Below are positions 26,466 to 35,014 of a stretch of 52,047 nt of DNA, one piece after another. The notes beneath the pieces are model-generated. The model was not told the origin of the DNA, did not search any database, and worked only from the letters and a program-made list of their open reading frames with translations. Source of the DNA: Chloroflexota bacterium (GTDB lineage: Bacteria; Chloroflexota; Dehalococcoidia; SHYB01); the NCBI GenBank assembly GCA_016875535.1, contig VGPF01000011.1, positions 1-52,047 on the forward strand, read 5' to 3'. The position numbers and the translations under genes were made by a program. The stretch's first letter is position 1. The number at the start of each line of letters is the position of its first letter.

Positions 26466-27215
26466 ATGCACGCCACGACGATTGACGACGTCATCCACCA
26501 GCTCACGGCTATCGTTGAGCGCTCCAGAGAAACCACGAGCCGCCAGGGGTATTTCGCCGCCCTCTACCGGCGCGTCACCATCGCGGTGAAAGAAGGCATC
26601 GCCGCCGGGCGCTTCCAAGACGGCCCTCGGATGGAGCGGTTGGACGTCATTTTCGCAAATCGCTATCTAGAGGCCTATGCCCAGTACCAAGAGGGCCGGG
26701 CCTGCTCGCAATCGTGGCGCGTCGCCTTCCACCAATCATCCCGCTGGCGGCCTATCATCCTCCAGCATCTCCTCTTGGGCATGAACGCCCACATCAACCT
26801 CGATCTCGGCATCGCCGCGGCGCAAACGGTGCCAGGCAGCGCCCTGCCGGGACTAGAGCGCGACTTCAAAGAAATCAACATGGTGCTGGCAGAAATGACA
26901 GATTCGGTAAAGGCTGGCTTGAACAGGGTATCGCCGCTACTGGGATGGGCCGACCGCGTTGGGAACAGGGCTGACGACGCAATCGTGAACTTCAGTATGA
27001 AGAACGCTCGAGACGCCGCCTGGGCGTTCGCCCGGAAGCTCGCTCCATTGGATGAGGGCGCTCAGGCCGCCGCTATCGCCGCCCGCGACCAGGAAGTGGC
27101 CCGATTCGCCCGTCTGATCAGCAACCCCGGCCTCTTCGGCGATAGCATCACCTTCGCCATTCGCCTCCGAGAGTCAGGCGATGCCTCTAAGGTCATCGCT
27201 GCCCTCACCGCCTAA
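26466..27215 (+). CDS. DUF5995-like protein
   Basis: A 249-residue, mostly helical soluble protein. GRFQDGPRMERLDVIFANRYLEAYAQY and FHQSSRWRPIILQHLLLGMNAHINLDLGIAAA match, as far as I recall, the conserved core of the DUF5995 family, which has no known activity. The run of conserved His and Asp residues (HLLLGMNAHINLDL) could bind a metal; that is a guess. The ATG at 26466 has GGGGGA five bases upstream; an ATG at 26454 would add four residues. It is monocistronic and lies just before the sulfur-operon leader. Confidence 0.7.
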   Translation: MHATTIDDVIHQLTAIVERSRETTSRQGYFAALYRRVTIAVKEGIAAGRFQDGPRMERLDVIFANRYLEAYAQYQEGRACSQSWRVAFHQSSRWRPIILQHLLLGMNAHINLDLGIAAAQTVPGSALPGLERDFKEINMVLAEMTDSVKAGLNRVSPLLGWADRVGNRADDAIVNFSMKNARDAAWAFARKLAPLDEGAQAAAIAARDQEVARFARLISNPGLFGDSITFAIRLRESGDASKVIAALTA

Positions 27216-27280
27216 GCCATCCAGCGAGGCTGTTACGTAAACCCGTCTCCTTTGCGCCTCAGGGAAAGAGCATCCCCCCC

Positions 27281-27309
27281 TTGACGATTCCTCTCTTGAT
27301 CGATACTGT
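27281..27309 (+). promoter_or_regulatory. Promoter of the sulfur-assimilation operon leader
   Basis: TTGACG (27281-27286), 17 bases, then TACTGT (27304-27309). The predicted start at about 27316 leaves only some six bases before the ATG of the leader peptide, so the leader would be translated as a nearly leaderless message. Confidence 0.6.
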
Positions 27310-27321
27310 ACTCAGACTTCA

Positions 27322-27393
27322 ATGAGCATCCACTCCACCGCCTGCTGCATGTGCTGTGACAACCCCGGCCCGGGAGGGATACGCGCGCAGTAG
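27322..27393 (+). CDS. Cysteine-rich leader peptide of 23 residues
   Basis: ATG 27322 to TAG 27393 encodes MSIHSTACCMCCDNPGPGG and four more residues. Four of five consecutive codons (8, 9, 11, 12) are Cys. It lies between a promoter and an intrinsic terminator, directly upstream of genes that make sulfide for cysteine synthesis, which is the architecture of ribosome-mediated attenuation: slow decoding of Cys codons during cysteine shortage would prevent termination. There is no ribosome-binding site, but the predicted transcription start is so close that leaderless initiation is likely. Cys-rich leaders of this sort are known upstream of sulfur genes in Actinobacteria; the role here is inferred. 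Confidence 0.72.
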   Translation: MSIHSTACCMCCDNPGPGGIRAQ

Positions 27394-27450
27394 TCGGCTC
27401 GAAGAGACAAACGTCGCGAAGCCCCCCGGTGAAAATGGGGGGCTTTTTTT
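27370..27450 (+). terminator. Attenuator: antiterminator arm and intrinsic terminator
   Basis: Terminator: AAGCCCCCC (27419-27427) pairs with GGGGGGCTT (27437-27445) around a nine-base loop, followed by seven T residues (27444-27450). Antiterminator: CCGGGAGGG (27370-27378), inside the leader-peptide frame just after the Cys codons, can pair with CCCCCCGG (27422-27429), giving eight pairs with one bulged A and removing the terminator's 5' arm. A ribosome stalled on the Cys codons would leave 27372 onward free; one that reaches the stop codon would cover or clear it and allow termination. Confidence 0.8.
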
Positions 27451-27481
27451 GTGACCAGGCAAAGGAAGAAGGGGAACCAGG

Positions 27482-28537
27482 GTGAGGCGTAGTGGAAACA
27501 TCAGATGGGTGACCGTTGGAGTGGCAGGCGCCGCTCTGCTGGCCCTCGTCACCCTCCTCTTTGGCTGCGCCTCAGCGGACGCCTCAACAGAGGCCACACG
27601 AGTTCGCGTCGGCTATTTCCCCAACGTGACGCACGCCCAGGCGCTGATTGGACTGAGCCGGGGAGACTTTCAACAGGCTCTTGGACCGGGAGTCAAGACT
27701 TTAGAGAAGCGCTTCAATGCCGGCCCCGCCGTCATCGAAGCGCTGTTCGCGGGGGAGCTTGATCTGGCCTATGTTGGGCCAAGCCCCGCCATCAACGGGT
27801 ACGTCAACTCAGGTGGAGAGGCCCTTCGCATCATCGCAGGCTCTGCGAGCGGCGGCGCGGCGCTCGTGGTGCGCAAGGATGCGGGCATCCATAGCGCGAG
27901 CGACCTGAAGGGAAAGCGCATCGCCTCTCCACAGCTCGGCAACTCACAGGATGTGGCCCTGCGCTGGTACCTGAAGCAGGAAGGTTTCAAGACAAAGGAC
28001 CGGGGCGGCAGTGTGACGGTCCTCCCGGCCAAGAACCCGGATATCTTCACCCTCTTCCGCGATAGGCGCATTGACGGCGCTTGGGTGCCTGAGCCCTGGG
28101 CATCGCGCCTCATCGCTGAGGCCGGGGGTGAGCTCTTTCTGGACGAGCGCGAGCTATGGCCTGAGGGCGAGTTCGCTAACACCATCCTTATTGCCCGCTC
28201 GGGATTCCTGAAGCGGAACCCAAATCTAGTGAAGCGCTGGCTCGCCGCCCATGTGGAAGTCACCACTTGGCTCAACGGCCACCCGCAAGAGGCGCAGTCC
28301 CTCGTCATCCGCGTGATCCATCGCCTCACAGGTGTCAGCTTGAATCCCGCTATCGTCGCCGATAGCTTCGACCGCCTCACCTTCACCCACGACCCCATCG
28401 CCGCCAGCATCTCCCAGGTGGCCGAGCGCAACCACACCCTTGGCTTTTTCACGTCAAAGCCAACGGTCGCCGGGATAACCGATCTCAACCCCCTCAACGC
28501 CGTCTTACGCGAGCAAGCTCTGCCGGAGGTGCGCTAG
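27482..28537 (+). CDS. ABC transporter solute-binding lipoprotein, SsuA/TauA type
   Basis: Periplasmic-face binding lipoprotein for sulfonates or related anions, 351 residues. The signal peptide ends LLFGC, lipidated at Cys29. VRVGYFPNVTHAQALIG, LDLAYVGPSPAINGY and DLKGKRIASPQLGNSQDVALRWYL are the conserved SsuA/TauA/NMT1-like blocks. GTG start at 27482 with AGAAGGGG upstream, 32 bases after the attenuator T tract. ATPase and permease genes follow at once, then sulfate-activation genes. The context favours a sulfur compound; taurine, alkanesulfonate or sulfate cannot be told apart. Confidence 0.9.
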   Translation: MRRSGNIRWVTVGVAGAALLALVTLLFGCASADASTEATRVRVGYFPNVTHAQALIGLSRGDFQQALGPGVKTLEKRFNAGPAVIEALFAGELDLAYVGPSPAINGYVNSGGEALRIIAGSASGGAALVVRKDAGIHSASDLKGKRIASPQLGNSQDVALRWYLKQEGFKTKDRGGSVTVLPAKNPDIFTLFRDRRIDGAWVPEPWASRLIAEAGGELFLDERELWPEGEFANTILIARSGFLKRNPNLVKRWLAAHVEVTTWLNGHPQEAQSLVIRVIHRLTGVSLNPAIVADSFDRLTFTHDPIAASISQVAERNHTLGFFTSKPTVAGITDLNPLNAVLREQALPEVR

Positions 28538-28539
28538 CT

Positions 28540-29355
28540 ATGGCAACCCAGCGCAACGGCAGCAACGGCAACGGTACGCCGAAACTCAGCTTCCGCAACG
28601 TCGTGAAGTCCTTTGAGGGGGAACGGCAGAACACCCTCGCCCTCTCCGGCTTCGATCTGGATGTTTATCCCAGCGAGTTCGTCTGCCTTGTGGGGCCATC
28701 CGGCTGCGGCAAGACCACAGCCCTCAACCTCGCCGCAGGCTTCATCCGGCCGGATAGCGGCCATGTGCTTTTGGACGGCAAGCCCATCGAACGGCCCGGT
28801 CCCGATCGCGCCATGGTCTTTCAAGAGCATGCCCTCTTTCCATGGATGACCGTGCGGAAGAATCTGGAGTTCGCCCTGGAGATGATCAAGAAGCCGAAGA
28901 CGGAGCGAACCATCGTGACGAACTTTTACCTGAAGCTCGTTCACCTGGACGCCTTTGCCGATAGCTACATCCACGAGCTCTCCGGCGGCATGAAGCAGCG
29001 CGTCCAGATCGCACGCTCTTTGGCTCTGGCGCCCGCCGTCTACCTGATGGACGAGCCCTTTGCCGCGCTGGACGCCCTCACTCGCGATGAGCTCTACGAC
29101 GAGATCCAGCGCATCCTGGCCCAGACCAAACAGACCGTCCTCTTCATCACGCATAACATCCGCGAGGCCGTCATCCTGGGCGATCGCGTAGTGGTCATGG
29201 GCGGCGCGCAACCCGGCAGGATACGCAGCGATTTCACGGTAGACCTCCCGCGCCCGCGCAGCTTCGAATCGCCCGGTGTGAGCGATCTGATCTCCAAGAC
29301 GATGGCCGTCTTGAAAGCCGAGCCCGGCGCTGCGGAGGAATCGCTTCATGGGTAG
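28540..29355 (+). CDS. ABC transporter ATPase, SsuB/TauB type
   Basis: Cytoplasmic ATPase subunit of the importer, 271 residues. Walker A GPSGCGKTT (about 51-59), Q-loop in MVFQEHALFPW, signature LSGGMKQRV, Walker B VYLMDEPFAALD, and switch His in FITHNIREAV are all intact. The sequence belongs to the nitrate/sulfonate/taurine ATPase group. It starts two bases after the binding-protein stop and overlaps the permease start by eight bases, so the three transporter genes are coupled. Confidence 0.95.
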   Translation: MATQRNGSNGNGTPKLSFRNVVKSFEGERQNTLALSGFDLDVYPSEFVCLVGPSGCGKTTALNLAAGFIRPDSGHVLLDGKPIERPGPDRAMVFQEHALFPWMTVRKNLEFALEMIKKPKTERTIVTNFYLKLVHLDAFADSYIHELSGGMKQRVQIARSLALAPAVYLMDEPFAALDALTRDELYDEIQRILAQTKQTVLFITHNIREAVILGDRVVVMGGAQPGRIRSDFTVDLPRPRSFESPGVSDLISKTMAVLKAEPGAAEESLHG

Positions 29356-30178
29356 CATGGTCCAAGAGCCCAAAGAGACCCTGCCGGCCAAGCCTCGCTC
29401 CCATTGGCGCGGTTGGCGTGGCGTCTTCATCTCCCTCGCGTTCCTCGCCGCTCTGGGGCTCGTGTGGGAGGGCATCGTCCGCGCGGGCATCTGGCCCTCC
29501 TATTCGCTTCCTTCCCCCGCCACCGTGCTTGACCGCCTCTGGGTCGGAATCAAGAACAATACCATCCCCATCGCCATCGGCAGCAGCATGAAGCGGATGA
29601 TTGTCGGCTATGCCATCGCCGTTGTTATCGGCATCGTCCTGGGCATGGTGATCGCCCGCTATGAGCTGGCGGAACGCACCATCGGCCTTGTGGTCTCCGG
29701 CCTGCAGTCGCTCCCCAGCATCACCTGGCTCCCTCTGGCGCTTATCTGGTTCGGCCTAAACGACCGCGCCATCATCTTTGTCGTCATCATGGGCTCCCTT
29801 CTGGCGGTAAGCCAGGCCGCCGCCGATGGCGTCCGCAACATCCCCCCGCTCTACCTCAGGACAGCCCGCAACTTGGGCGCAAGCGGCCCCACGTTATTCA
29901 TACGGGTTATCTTTCCTGCCTCGCTTCCGAGTTTGATTACAGGCATGAAGCTCGGCTGGGCCTTTGCCTGGCGGGCCCTGATGGCCGCTGAACTGCTCTT
30001 CATCACCCCCGGGTTGGGCCATCTGTTGGAAGTGGGCCGGGAATTCAACGATACCGCCCGGGTTATCGCCGTCATGGCGGTCATCGTCTTCCTCGGCATC
30101 GTCGTGGATCGCCTCGTCTTCTCGCCTGCTGAAAAAGTCGTTCGCAAGCGCTGGGGCCTCACGGGCCTCCAGGCCTAA
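29348..30178 (+). CDS. ABC transporter permease, SsuC/TauC type
   Basis: Membrane subunit of the importer, 276 residues with about six transmembrane helices. The inner-membrane EAA-type loop reads DGVRNIPPLYLRTARNLGASGPTLFIRVIFPASLP, which docks on the ATPase. The central helices match the binding-protein-dependent transport family (SsuC/TauC/NrtB). It ends 26 bases before the ATP sulfurylase-APS kinase gene, placing import and activation on one message. Confidence 0.94.
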   Translation: MGSMVQEPKETLPAKPRSHWRGWRGVFISLAFLAALGLVWEGIVRAGIWPSYSLPSPATVLDRLWVGIKNNTIPIAIGSSMKRMIVGYAIAVVIGIVLGMVIARYELAERTIGLVVSGLQSLPSITWLPLALIWFGLNDRAIIFVVIMGSLLAVSQAAADGVRNIPPLYLRTARNLGASGPTLFIRVIFPASLPSLITGMKLGWAFAWRALMAAELLFITPGLGHLLEVGREFNDTARVIAVMAVIVFLGIVVDRLVFSPAEKVVRKRWGLTGLQA

Positions 30179-30204
30179 TATGAGATTGATTGAAGGAGTA
30201 CCTA

Positions 30205-31944
30205 ATGTCTGGCAAAGCAACAACGGCTGACGGGCTGGTGGCCCCACACGGCGGCGCCCTCAGGAACCTGGTGGCGGATGCCTCCAAGGCCGCGGCGCTG
30301 AAGAAAGAGGCTTTGGCCCTCCCAAGCTGGGACCTGACGGCAAGGCAGGTCTGCGATATCGAGATGCTCCTCAACGGCGCCTTCTCCCCCCTTGCAGGCT
30401 TCCTTGGGGAGCAGTCCTACCTGCGGGTCTGCAAAGAGATGCGCCTCGCCTCCGGCGCCCTGTGGCCTATGCCCATCACGCTGGATGTGACGGAGGAGTT
30501 CTCGAGCAAACTCACCAAAGGGCAAAAGATCGCCCTGCGCCATCCGGAAGGCATGGTCCTGGCCGTTATGACCGTCGGCGATATGTGGAAGCCGGATCGC
30601 GAGCAAGAGGCCCTCCGGGTCTTCGGCACCAAAGACACCCTGCACCCCGGCGTCTTCACCCTGCTCAAGCAGAGCAACCCCGTCTACCTCGGCGGGCCCA
30701 TCGAAGGCATCGAGCTGCCGCCGCAGTACACCTTCAATGAACTGCGCCACACCCCGACGGAGCTGCGCGCCCTCTTCCAGAAGCGCGGCTGGCGCAATAT
30801 CGTCGCCTTCCAGACGCGCAACCCCATGCACCGCGCCCACGTGACCCTCACCCAGCGCGCGCTGGAAGTCTCCAAGGCCGATGCCCTGCTCTTGCATCCC
30901 GTCGTCGGCATGACCAAGCCGGGCGATGTGGACTACTTCTCCCGCGTGCGCTGCTATCAGGCCATCATGCCCTACTACCCGGAGCAGAGGCGCGCCCTCA
31001 GCCTCCTGCCCCTCGCCATGCGCATGGGCGGCCCCCGCGAGGCTCTCTGGCACGCCATCATCCGGAAGAACTACGGCGCCAACCATTTCATCGTGGGGCG
31101 GGACCATGCAGGCCCGGGCAACGACTCTACAGGCAAGCCCTTCTACGGCCCCTATGACGCCCAGACGCTCACCCAGAAGCATCAGGCCGAGCTCGGCATG
31201 ACCATCCACATGTTTGAAGAGATGGTCTACTTGGAGAACCAGAAGACTTACGTCCCCCGCTCGGAAGTGCCTACGGGCGCCAAGATCGGCAACGTCTCCG
31301 GCACGGAGCTGCGCAACCTCCTCAACAGCGGCGGCGATATCCCGGAGTGGTTCTCCTACAAGGAAGTAGTCCAGGAGCTGCGGCGCACCTACCCGCCGAA
31401 GGCCGCCCAAGGCTTCACCGTCTTCTTCACCGGCCTGCCCAGCTCCGGCAAGTCCACAGTCGCCAACGCCTTGCTGGCCAAGCTCATGGAGCGCAGCGGC
31501 AGGCCCGTCACCCTGCTGGACGGCGACCACGTCCGCAAGATGCTCTCCAGCGAGCTGGGCTTCTCCAAGGAGCACCGCGACCTGAATATCCGCCGCATCG
31601 GCTATGTGGCGAGCGAGATAACCAAGCATCGCGGCATAGCCATCTGCGCCCCCATCGCGCCCTACGCCTCCATCCGCCGCGAGGTGCGGGAGATGATCGC
31701 CCAGTACGGCGCCTTTGTGGAGGTCTACGTCTCCACCCCCGTTGAAGTCTGCGAGACCCGGGACCGCAAGGGGCTCTACGCCAAGGCCCGCGCGGGTCTC
31801 ATGAAGGGCTTCACCGGCGTGGACGACCCCTACGAAGTGCCGGAGAAACCCGAAATCACCCTCGATACGTCTAAACTGCATGTGAAGGATTCCGTCCAGA
31901 AGGTCGTTGATTACCTGAAGGCCCAGGGCTTGTTGGAGGCCTAG
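30205..31944 (+). CDS. sat/cysC: Bifunctional sulfate adenylyltransferase / adenylylsulfate kinase
   Basis: A 579-residue fusion that makes APS from sulfate and ATP (residues 1 to about 395) and can phosphorylate it to PAPS (about 400-579). The sulfurylase part has QTRNPMHRAH (203-212) with the HxxH motif and GRDHAGPG (298-305). The kinase part has Walker A GLPSSGKST (410-418), DGDHVRKML and an FSKEHRDLNIRRIGYV block. The ATG at 30205 has AAGGAG six bases upstream; an earlier TTG at 30190 overlaps that site and is unlikely. The kinase looks intact although the reductase downstream is of the APS type, so PAPS may be made for another use. Confidence 0.95.
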   Translation: MSGKATTADGLVAPHGGALRNLVADASKAAALKKEALALPSWDLTARQVCDIEMLLNGAFSPLAGFLGEQSYLRVCKEMRLASGALWPMPITLDVTEEFSSKLTKGQKIALRHPEGMVLAVMTVGDMWKPDREQEALRVFGTKDTLHPGVFTLLKQSNPVYLGGPIEGIELPPQYTFNELRHTPTELRALFQKRGWRNIVAFQTRNPMHRAHVTLTQRALEVSKADALLLHPVVGMTKPGDVDYFSRVRCYQAIMPYYPEQRRALSLLPLAMRMGGPREALWHAIIRKNYGANHFIVGRDHAGPGNDSTGKPFYGPYDAQTLTQKHQAELGMTIHMFEEMVYLENQKTYVPRSEVPTGAKIGNVSGTELRNLLNSGGDIPEWFSYKEVVQELRRTYPPKAAQGFTVFFTGLPSSGKSTVANALLAKLMERSGRPVTLLDGDHVRKMLSSELGFSKEHRDLNIRRIGYVASEITKHRGIAICAPIAPYASIRREVREMIAQYGAFVEVYVSTPVEVCETRDRKGLYAKARAGLMKGFTGVDDPYEVPEKPEITLDTSKLHVKDSVQKVVDYLKAQGLLEA

Positions 31945-31957
31945 GAAGGACGCGACG

Positions 31958-32692
31958 ATGGCGACTGTGGAAAAGATCACGCAAGAGAACATCGGCGGAT
32001 ACGCCAAGCGCATGGAGAAGGCGGAGCCTCAGGAGCTGCTCTCCTGGGCTATCAACCGGTTCCATCCCCGGCTGCTCCTCGCCTGCTCCTTCGGCGGCGC
32101 ATCAGGCATGGTGCTACTGGATATGGCGGTGAAGCTCAAGCACGATGTCCGCGTCTTCTACCTGGACACAGACTTCCTCTTTCCTGAGACGTACGAGACG
32201 CTCCGCAAGGTGGAGGCCAAGTACGGCATCAAGGTGGAGGCCTATAAGTCCGAGTACACGCCGGACCAGCAGGCGGCCAAGTTCGGTCCGGAGCTGTGGA
32301 AGCGCGACCCGGACAAGTGCTGCGACCTGCGCAAGGTGGAGCCCAACCGCAAGGCCATGGCCACGGTGGACGCCTGGATCACCGGCCTCCGGAAAGACCA
32401 GTCTAAATCGCGCGAGGCCACGCCCGTCCTCCAGTGGGATGAAGGCTTTGACGTGGTGAAGGTGAACCCCCTGGCCTCCTGGACGGAAGACCAAGCCTGG
32501 CACTACGTTCGCGACCACAAAATCATCGTGAACCCGCTTCTTGGCCGGGGCTTTAAGAGCATCGGCTGCACCTACTGCACCCGAATCACCAAGCCGGGCG
32601 AAGATGCCCGCGCCGGGCGCTGGGAAGGGTTCGAGAAGGACGAATGCGGCCTGCACGTGGCCCCAAAAGCAAAAGCGCCGAAGGCGAACTAG
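31958..32692 (+). CDS. cysH: Adenylylsulfate (APS) reductase, 4Fe-4S type CysH
   Basis: Assimilatory reductase releasing sulfite from APS, 244 residues. SFGGASGMVLLDM is the phosphosulfate-binding loop. The iron-sulfur cluster ligands CC (121-122, KCCDLRKVEP) and CxxC (204-207, IGCTYC) mark the APS-using bacterial group; PAPS reductases lack them. The catalytic Cys lies in ECGLH (Cys230). It needs thioredoxin or glutaredoxin as electron donor. It follows the sulfurylase-kinase gene by 13 bases and precedes the sulfite reductase by 45. Confidence 0.95.
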   Translation: MATVEKITQENIGGYAKRMEKAEPQELLSWAINRFHPRLLLACSFGGASGMVLLDMAVKLKHDVRVFYLDTDFLFPETYETLRKVEAKYGIKVEAYKSEYTPDQQAAKFGPELWKRDPDKCCDLRKVEPNRKAMATVDAWITGLRKDQSKSREATPVLQWDEGFDVVKVNPLASWTEDQAWHYVRDHKIIVNPLLGRGFKSIGCTYCTRITKPGEDARAGRWEGFEKDECGLHVAPKAKAPKAN

Positions 32693-32737
32693 ACCATATC
32701 ACCGCCGTCTCTCACGGCTAGAAGAGGCAAGAGTCCC

Positions 32738-34561
32738 ATGGCAGAAACAGCGCAACCCAGGCACCAGGCAGACATCCACCGCGAAAGCCTCACCCTGGCG
32801 AAAAAGATGAAGAACGGCATCATCCCCTACATGGAGGATGAGATCCAGACCCTGGAGTCCAACATCGCCAAGTTCCGCGCCGGGGAATATGAGGAGAAGG
32901 TCTTTATCCCCCTGCGCCTGCGCCAGGGCACCTACGGCCAGCGCCAGCCGGACCGCCAGATGATCCGCGTGAAGCTCCCCGGCGGCATCATCACACCGGA
33001 GGCATTGGAGGCCTTTGGCGAAGCCATCGAACAGTACGCGCCCCTCAAGAAGGGCCACCTGACCACCAGGGAGAATCTTCAGGTCCATCACATGAAGCTG
33101 GAGGACTGCTCCGGCTTCATGCGCGTCATCGCCGAGGCAGGCCTCAGCAGCCGCGAAGGATGCGGCAATACCGTCCGTAACGTCACCGGCTCGCCCCTCG
33201 CGGGCATCTGCCCGGATGAGACCTTCGACCCCACACCTTACCTGGCGGCCTATGTGCGCTTCGGCCTACGCCACCCCGTCACCCAGAGCTTCCCCCGCAA
33301 GTGGAAGACCTCCTTCTCCGGGTGCGGGAAGCACGATGAAGTCGTCACCCTGATCAACGACTTCTCCTTCGTCGCCAAGATCAAGGACGGCAAGAAGGGC
33401 TTCAAGGTCTACATCGGCGGCGGCACCTCCATCATGCCCCGCCTGGCCAAGACGCTCTATGAGTTCATCCCGGCGGAGGATATCCTGCGCGTCTCCCTGG
33501 CCTCCTGGACCGTCTTCAACAAGGCGGACATGCTGCGCAAGAACCGCATGATGGCCCGCATCAAAGTCTTGGTGGACAAGATCGGCATCGAGGCCGTGCG
33601 CGCTCAAGTGGATGAAGAGCTCAAGAGCATCGGCCCCATTGACCCCACTCCCTACATGGGCGTGGACGATATCTACAAGGAGACGCCCCCAGCGGTCTCC
33701 AAGAACGGCCACCAGCACCACGAGCCGGACTTCGCCGCCTGGAGAAAGACCAACGTCGTCGCCCAGAAGCAGAAGGGCTACTACGCCGTCTACGCCAACA
33801 TCCCCTCCGGCGATATCCACACCCACCAGTACAAGCCCCTCGCCGAGCTCCTTCGCAGATACACAGGCGGGCGCGGCATCGTCACGCCGGAGCAGAACAT
33901 CCTCCTGCGCTGGATCCCGGAAGCGAACCTCTACGATGTCTGGAAGGGCCTCAAGGCCCTCGGCTTCGCGAATCCGGGCGTCAACGCCGTCACGGACGTG
34001 ATCACCTGCCCTGGAACGGATAGCTGCAAGCTCGGCATCACGTCAACCATGGGGCTCGGGCGCGCCCTCATGGATGCGATGAAGTCCTGGGGCGATCTCC
34101 TGAACGATCCCCTGATCCAGAAGGTTCACATCAAGGGGAGCGGCTGCCCCAACGGCTGCGGCCAGCACCACATCGCCAACATCGGCTTCCACGGCGCGGC
34201 CATGAAGGGTCCCGGCGGCCAGCAGGTCCCCTCGTACGAAGTCTTCCTCGGCGGCAACTACGGCATGGAGACCCACGTGGACGGCCTCACCTTCGGCAAG
34301 CGCCTCTCCGGCGTGAAGGTTCCCTCCAAGCGCACGCCGGACTTCGTGAAAGACGTCCTCACCTACTACAAGGAGAACCGGAACCCTGGCGAAGAGTTCA
34401 ATCCCTTCGTAGCGCGCGTGGGCCTCAAGCCCTTTGAAGCCCTTGCCGCCAAGCACAACGAGATTCCCGCCCTTGGCCCCCAGAGCATCACCATGTACAT
34501 GGATTGGGACAAGACCATCCTCTACAAGGTGGAGCGCGGCGAAGGCGAGTGCGCGGTCTAG
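32738..34561 (+). CDS. sir: Siroheme/4Fe-4S sulfite reductase (nitrite/sulfite reductase family)
   Basis: A 607-residue hemoprotein for six-electron reduction of sulfite to sulfide. Two ferredoxin-like half repeats are present. The cluster/siroheme ligands are Cys424 and Cys430 (TCPGTDSC) and Cys470 and Cys474 (SGCPNGC), in the C-x5-C-xn-C-x3-C order of the family; the last Cys bridges to siroheme iron. RENLQVHHM and VRNVTGSP are conserved substrate-side blocks. Length fits the ferredoxin-dependent single-subunit enzyme. Nitrite reductases share these motifs, but the position after cysH and before siroheme genes favours sulfite. Confidence 0.93.
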   Translation: MAETAQPRHQADIHRESLTLAKKMKNGIIPYMEDEIQTLESNIAKFRAGEYEEKVFIPLRLRQGTYGQRQPDRQMIRVKLPGGIITPEALEAFGEAIEQYAPLKKGHLTTRENLQVHHMKLEDCSGFMRVIAEAGLSSREGCGNTVRNVTGSPLAGICPDETFDPTPYLAAYVRFGLRHPVTQSFPRKWKTSFSGCGKHDEVVTLINDFSFVAKIKDGKKGFKVYIGGGTSIMPRLAKTLYEFIPAEDILRVSLASWTVFNKADMLRKNRMMARIKVLVDKIGIEAVRAQVDEELKSIGPIDPTPYMGVDDIYKETPPAVSKNGHQHHEPDFAAWRKTNVVAQKQKGYYAVYANIPSGDIHTHQYKPLAELLRRYTGGRGIVTPEQNILLRWIPEANLYDVWKGLKALGFANPGVNAVTDVITCPGTDSCKLGITSTMGLGRALMDAMKSWGDLLNDPLIQKVHIKGSGCPNGCGQHHIANIGFHGAAMKGPGGQQVPSYEVFLGGNYGMETHVDGLTFGKRLSGVKVPSKRTPDFVKDVLTYYKENRNPGEEFNPFVARVGLKPFEALAAKHNEIPALGPQSITMYMDWDKTILYKVERGEGECAV

Positions 34562-34648
34562 AGGAAAAGGATCAGGGTTCCAGGAGCAAGGGTGAGGGTG
34601 AGAACAAGGCCCTGCTCCACGCTTCCTGAACCCTGGACCGAGGCAGCT

Positions 34649-35014
34649 ATGGCCCCCAGCAGAAAAAAGGCTCTGGAATACGGCGAGCGCCTCATCGCTC
34701 ATCCGAGGGCGCGCCTGCCTGTCACCCTGCGCCAGACGAAAAATGGCGTCACGCTTCTGCATAATGGGAAGGCGGTGACCCGCTGCTATCTCACGCCCTC
34801 CGGCCTCCGGGCAGCGACGCTGATGGCCCGGGCCCTTGGCGTGAAAGTGCCTCCCTTGGGCAAGTCCGTGGATGCCCAGGTCTCCACAGGCATCGTCTGG
34901 AGGGCCATCTCCCTCTCGGCCCTGGACTATCGGAAAGAAGAGTCGTACCCGCTGGCGGAGCGCCTCCTGGAAGAGGCCGAAGCCATGCGCACCAGCGAAA
35001 GTGTGGAGCTGTGA
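34649..35014 (+). CDS. Uncharacterised protein in the sulfur operon
   Basis: About 121 residues, soluble and basic at the start. I do not recognise the family. Readable features are ALEYGERLIAHPRARLPVTLRQTKNGVTLLHNGKAVTRCYLTPSGLRAATLMARALGVKVPP, which suggests a small alpha/beta fold, and a helical end rich in Glu. The ATG at 34649 is preferred because the 19 residues before it (from 34592) look like read-through of non-coding sequence. Its stop overlaps the start of the next unknown gene (GTGA), so the two are translationally coupled and probably act together in sulfite or siroheme metabolism. Confidence 0.65.
   Translation: MAPSRKKALEYGERLIAHPRARLPVTLRQTKNGVTLLHNGKAVTRCYLTPSGLRAATLMARALGVKVPPLGKSVDAQVSTGIVWRAISLSALDYRKEESYPLAERLLEEAEAMRTSESVEL

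Noticed and set aside
30202-32013. A 603-codon minus-strand frame opposite the ATP sulfurylase-APS kinase gene
   Set aside because: It contains no recognisable motif and mirrors codon bias of the real plus-strand gene, whose motifs are intact.
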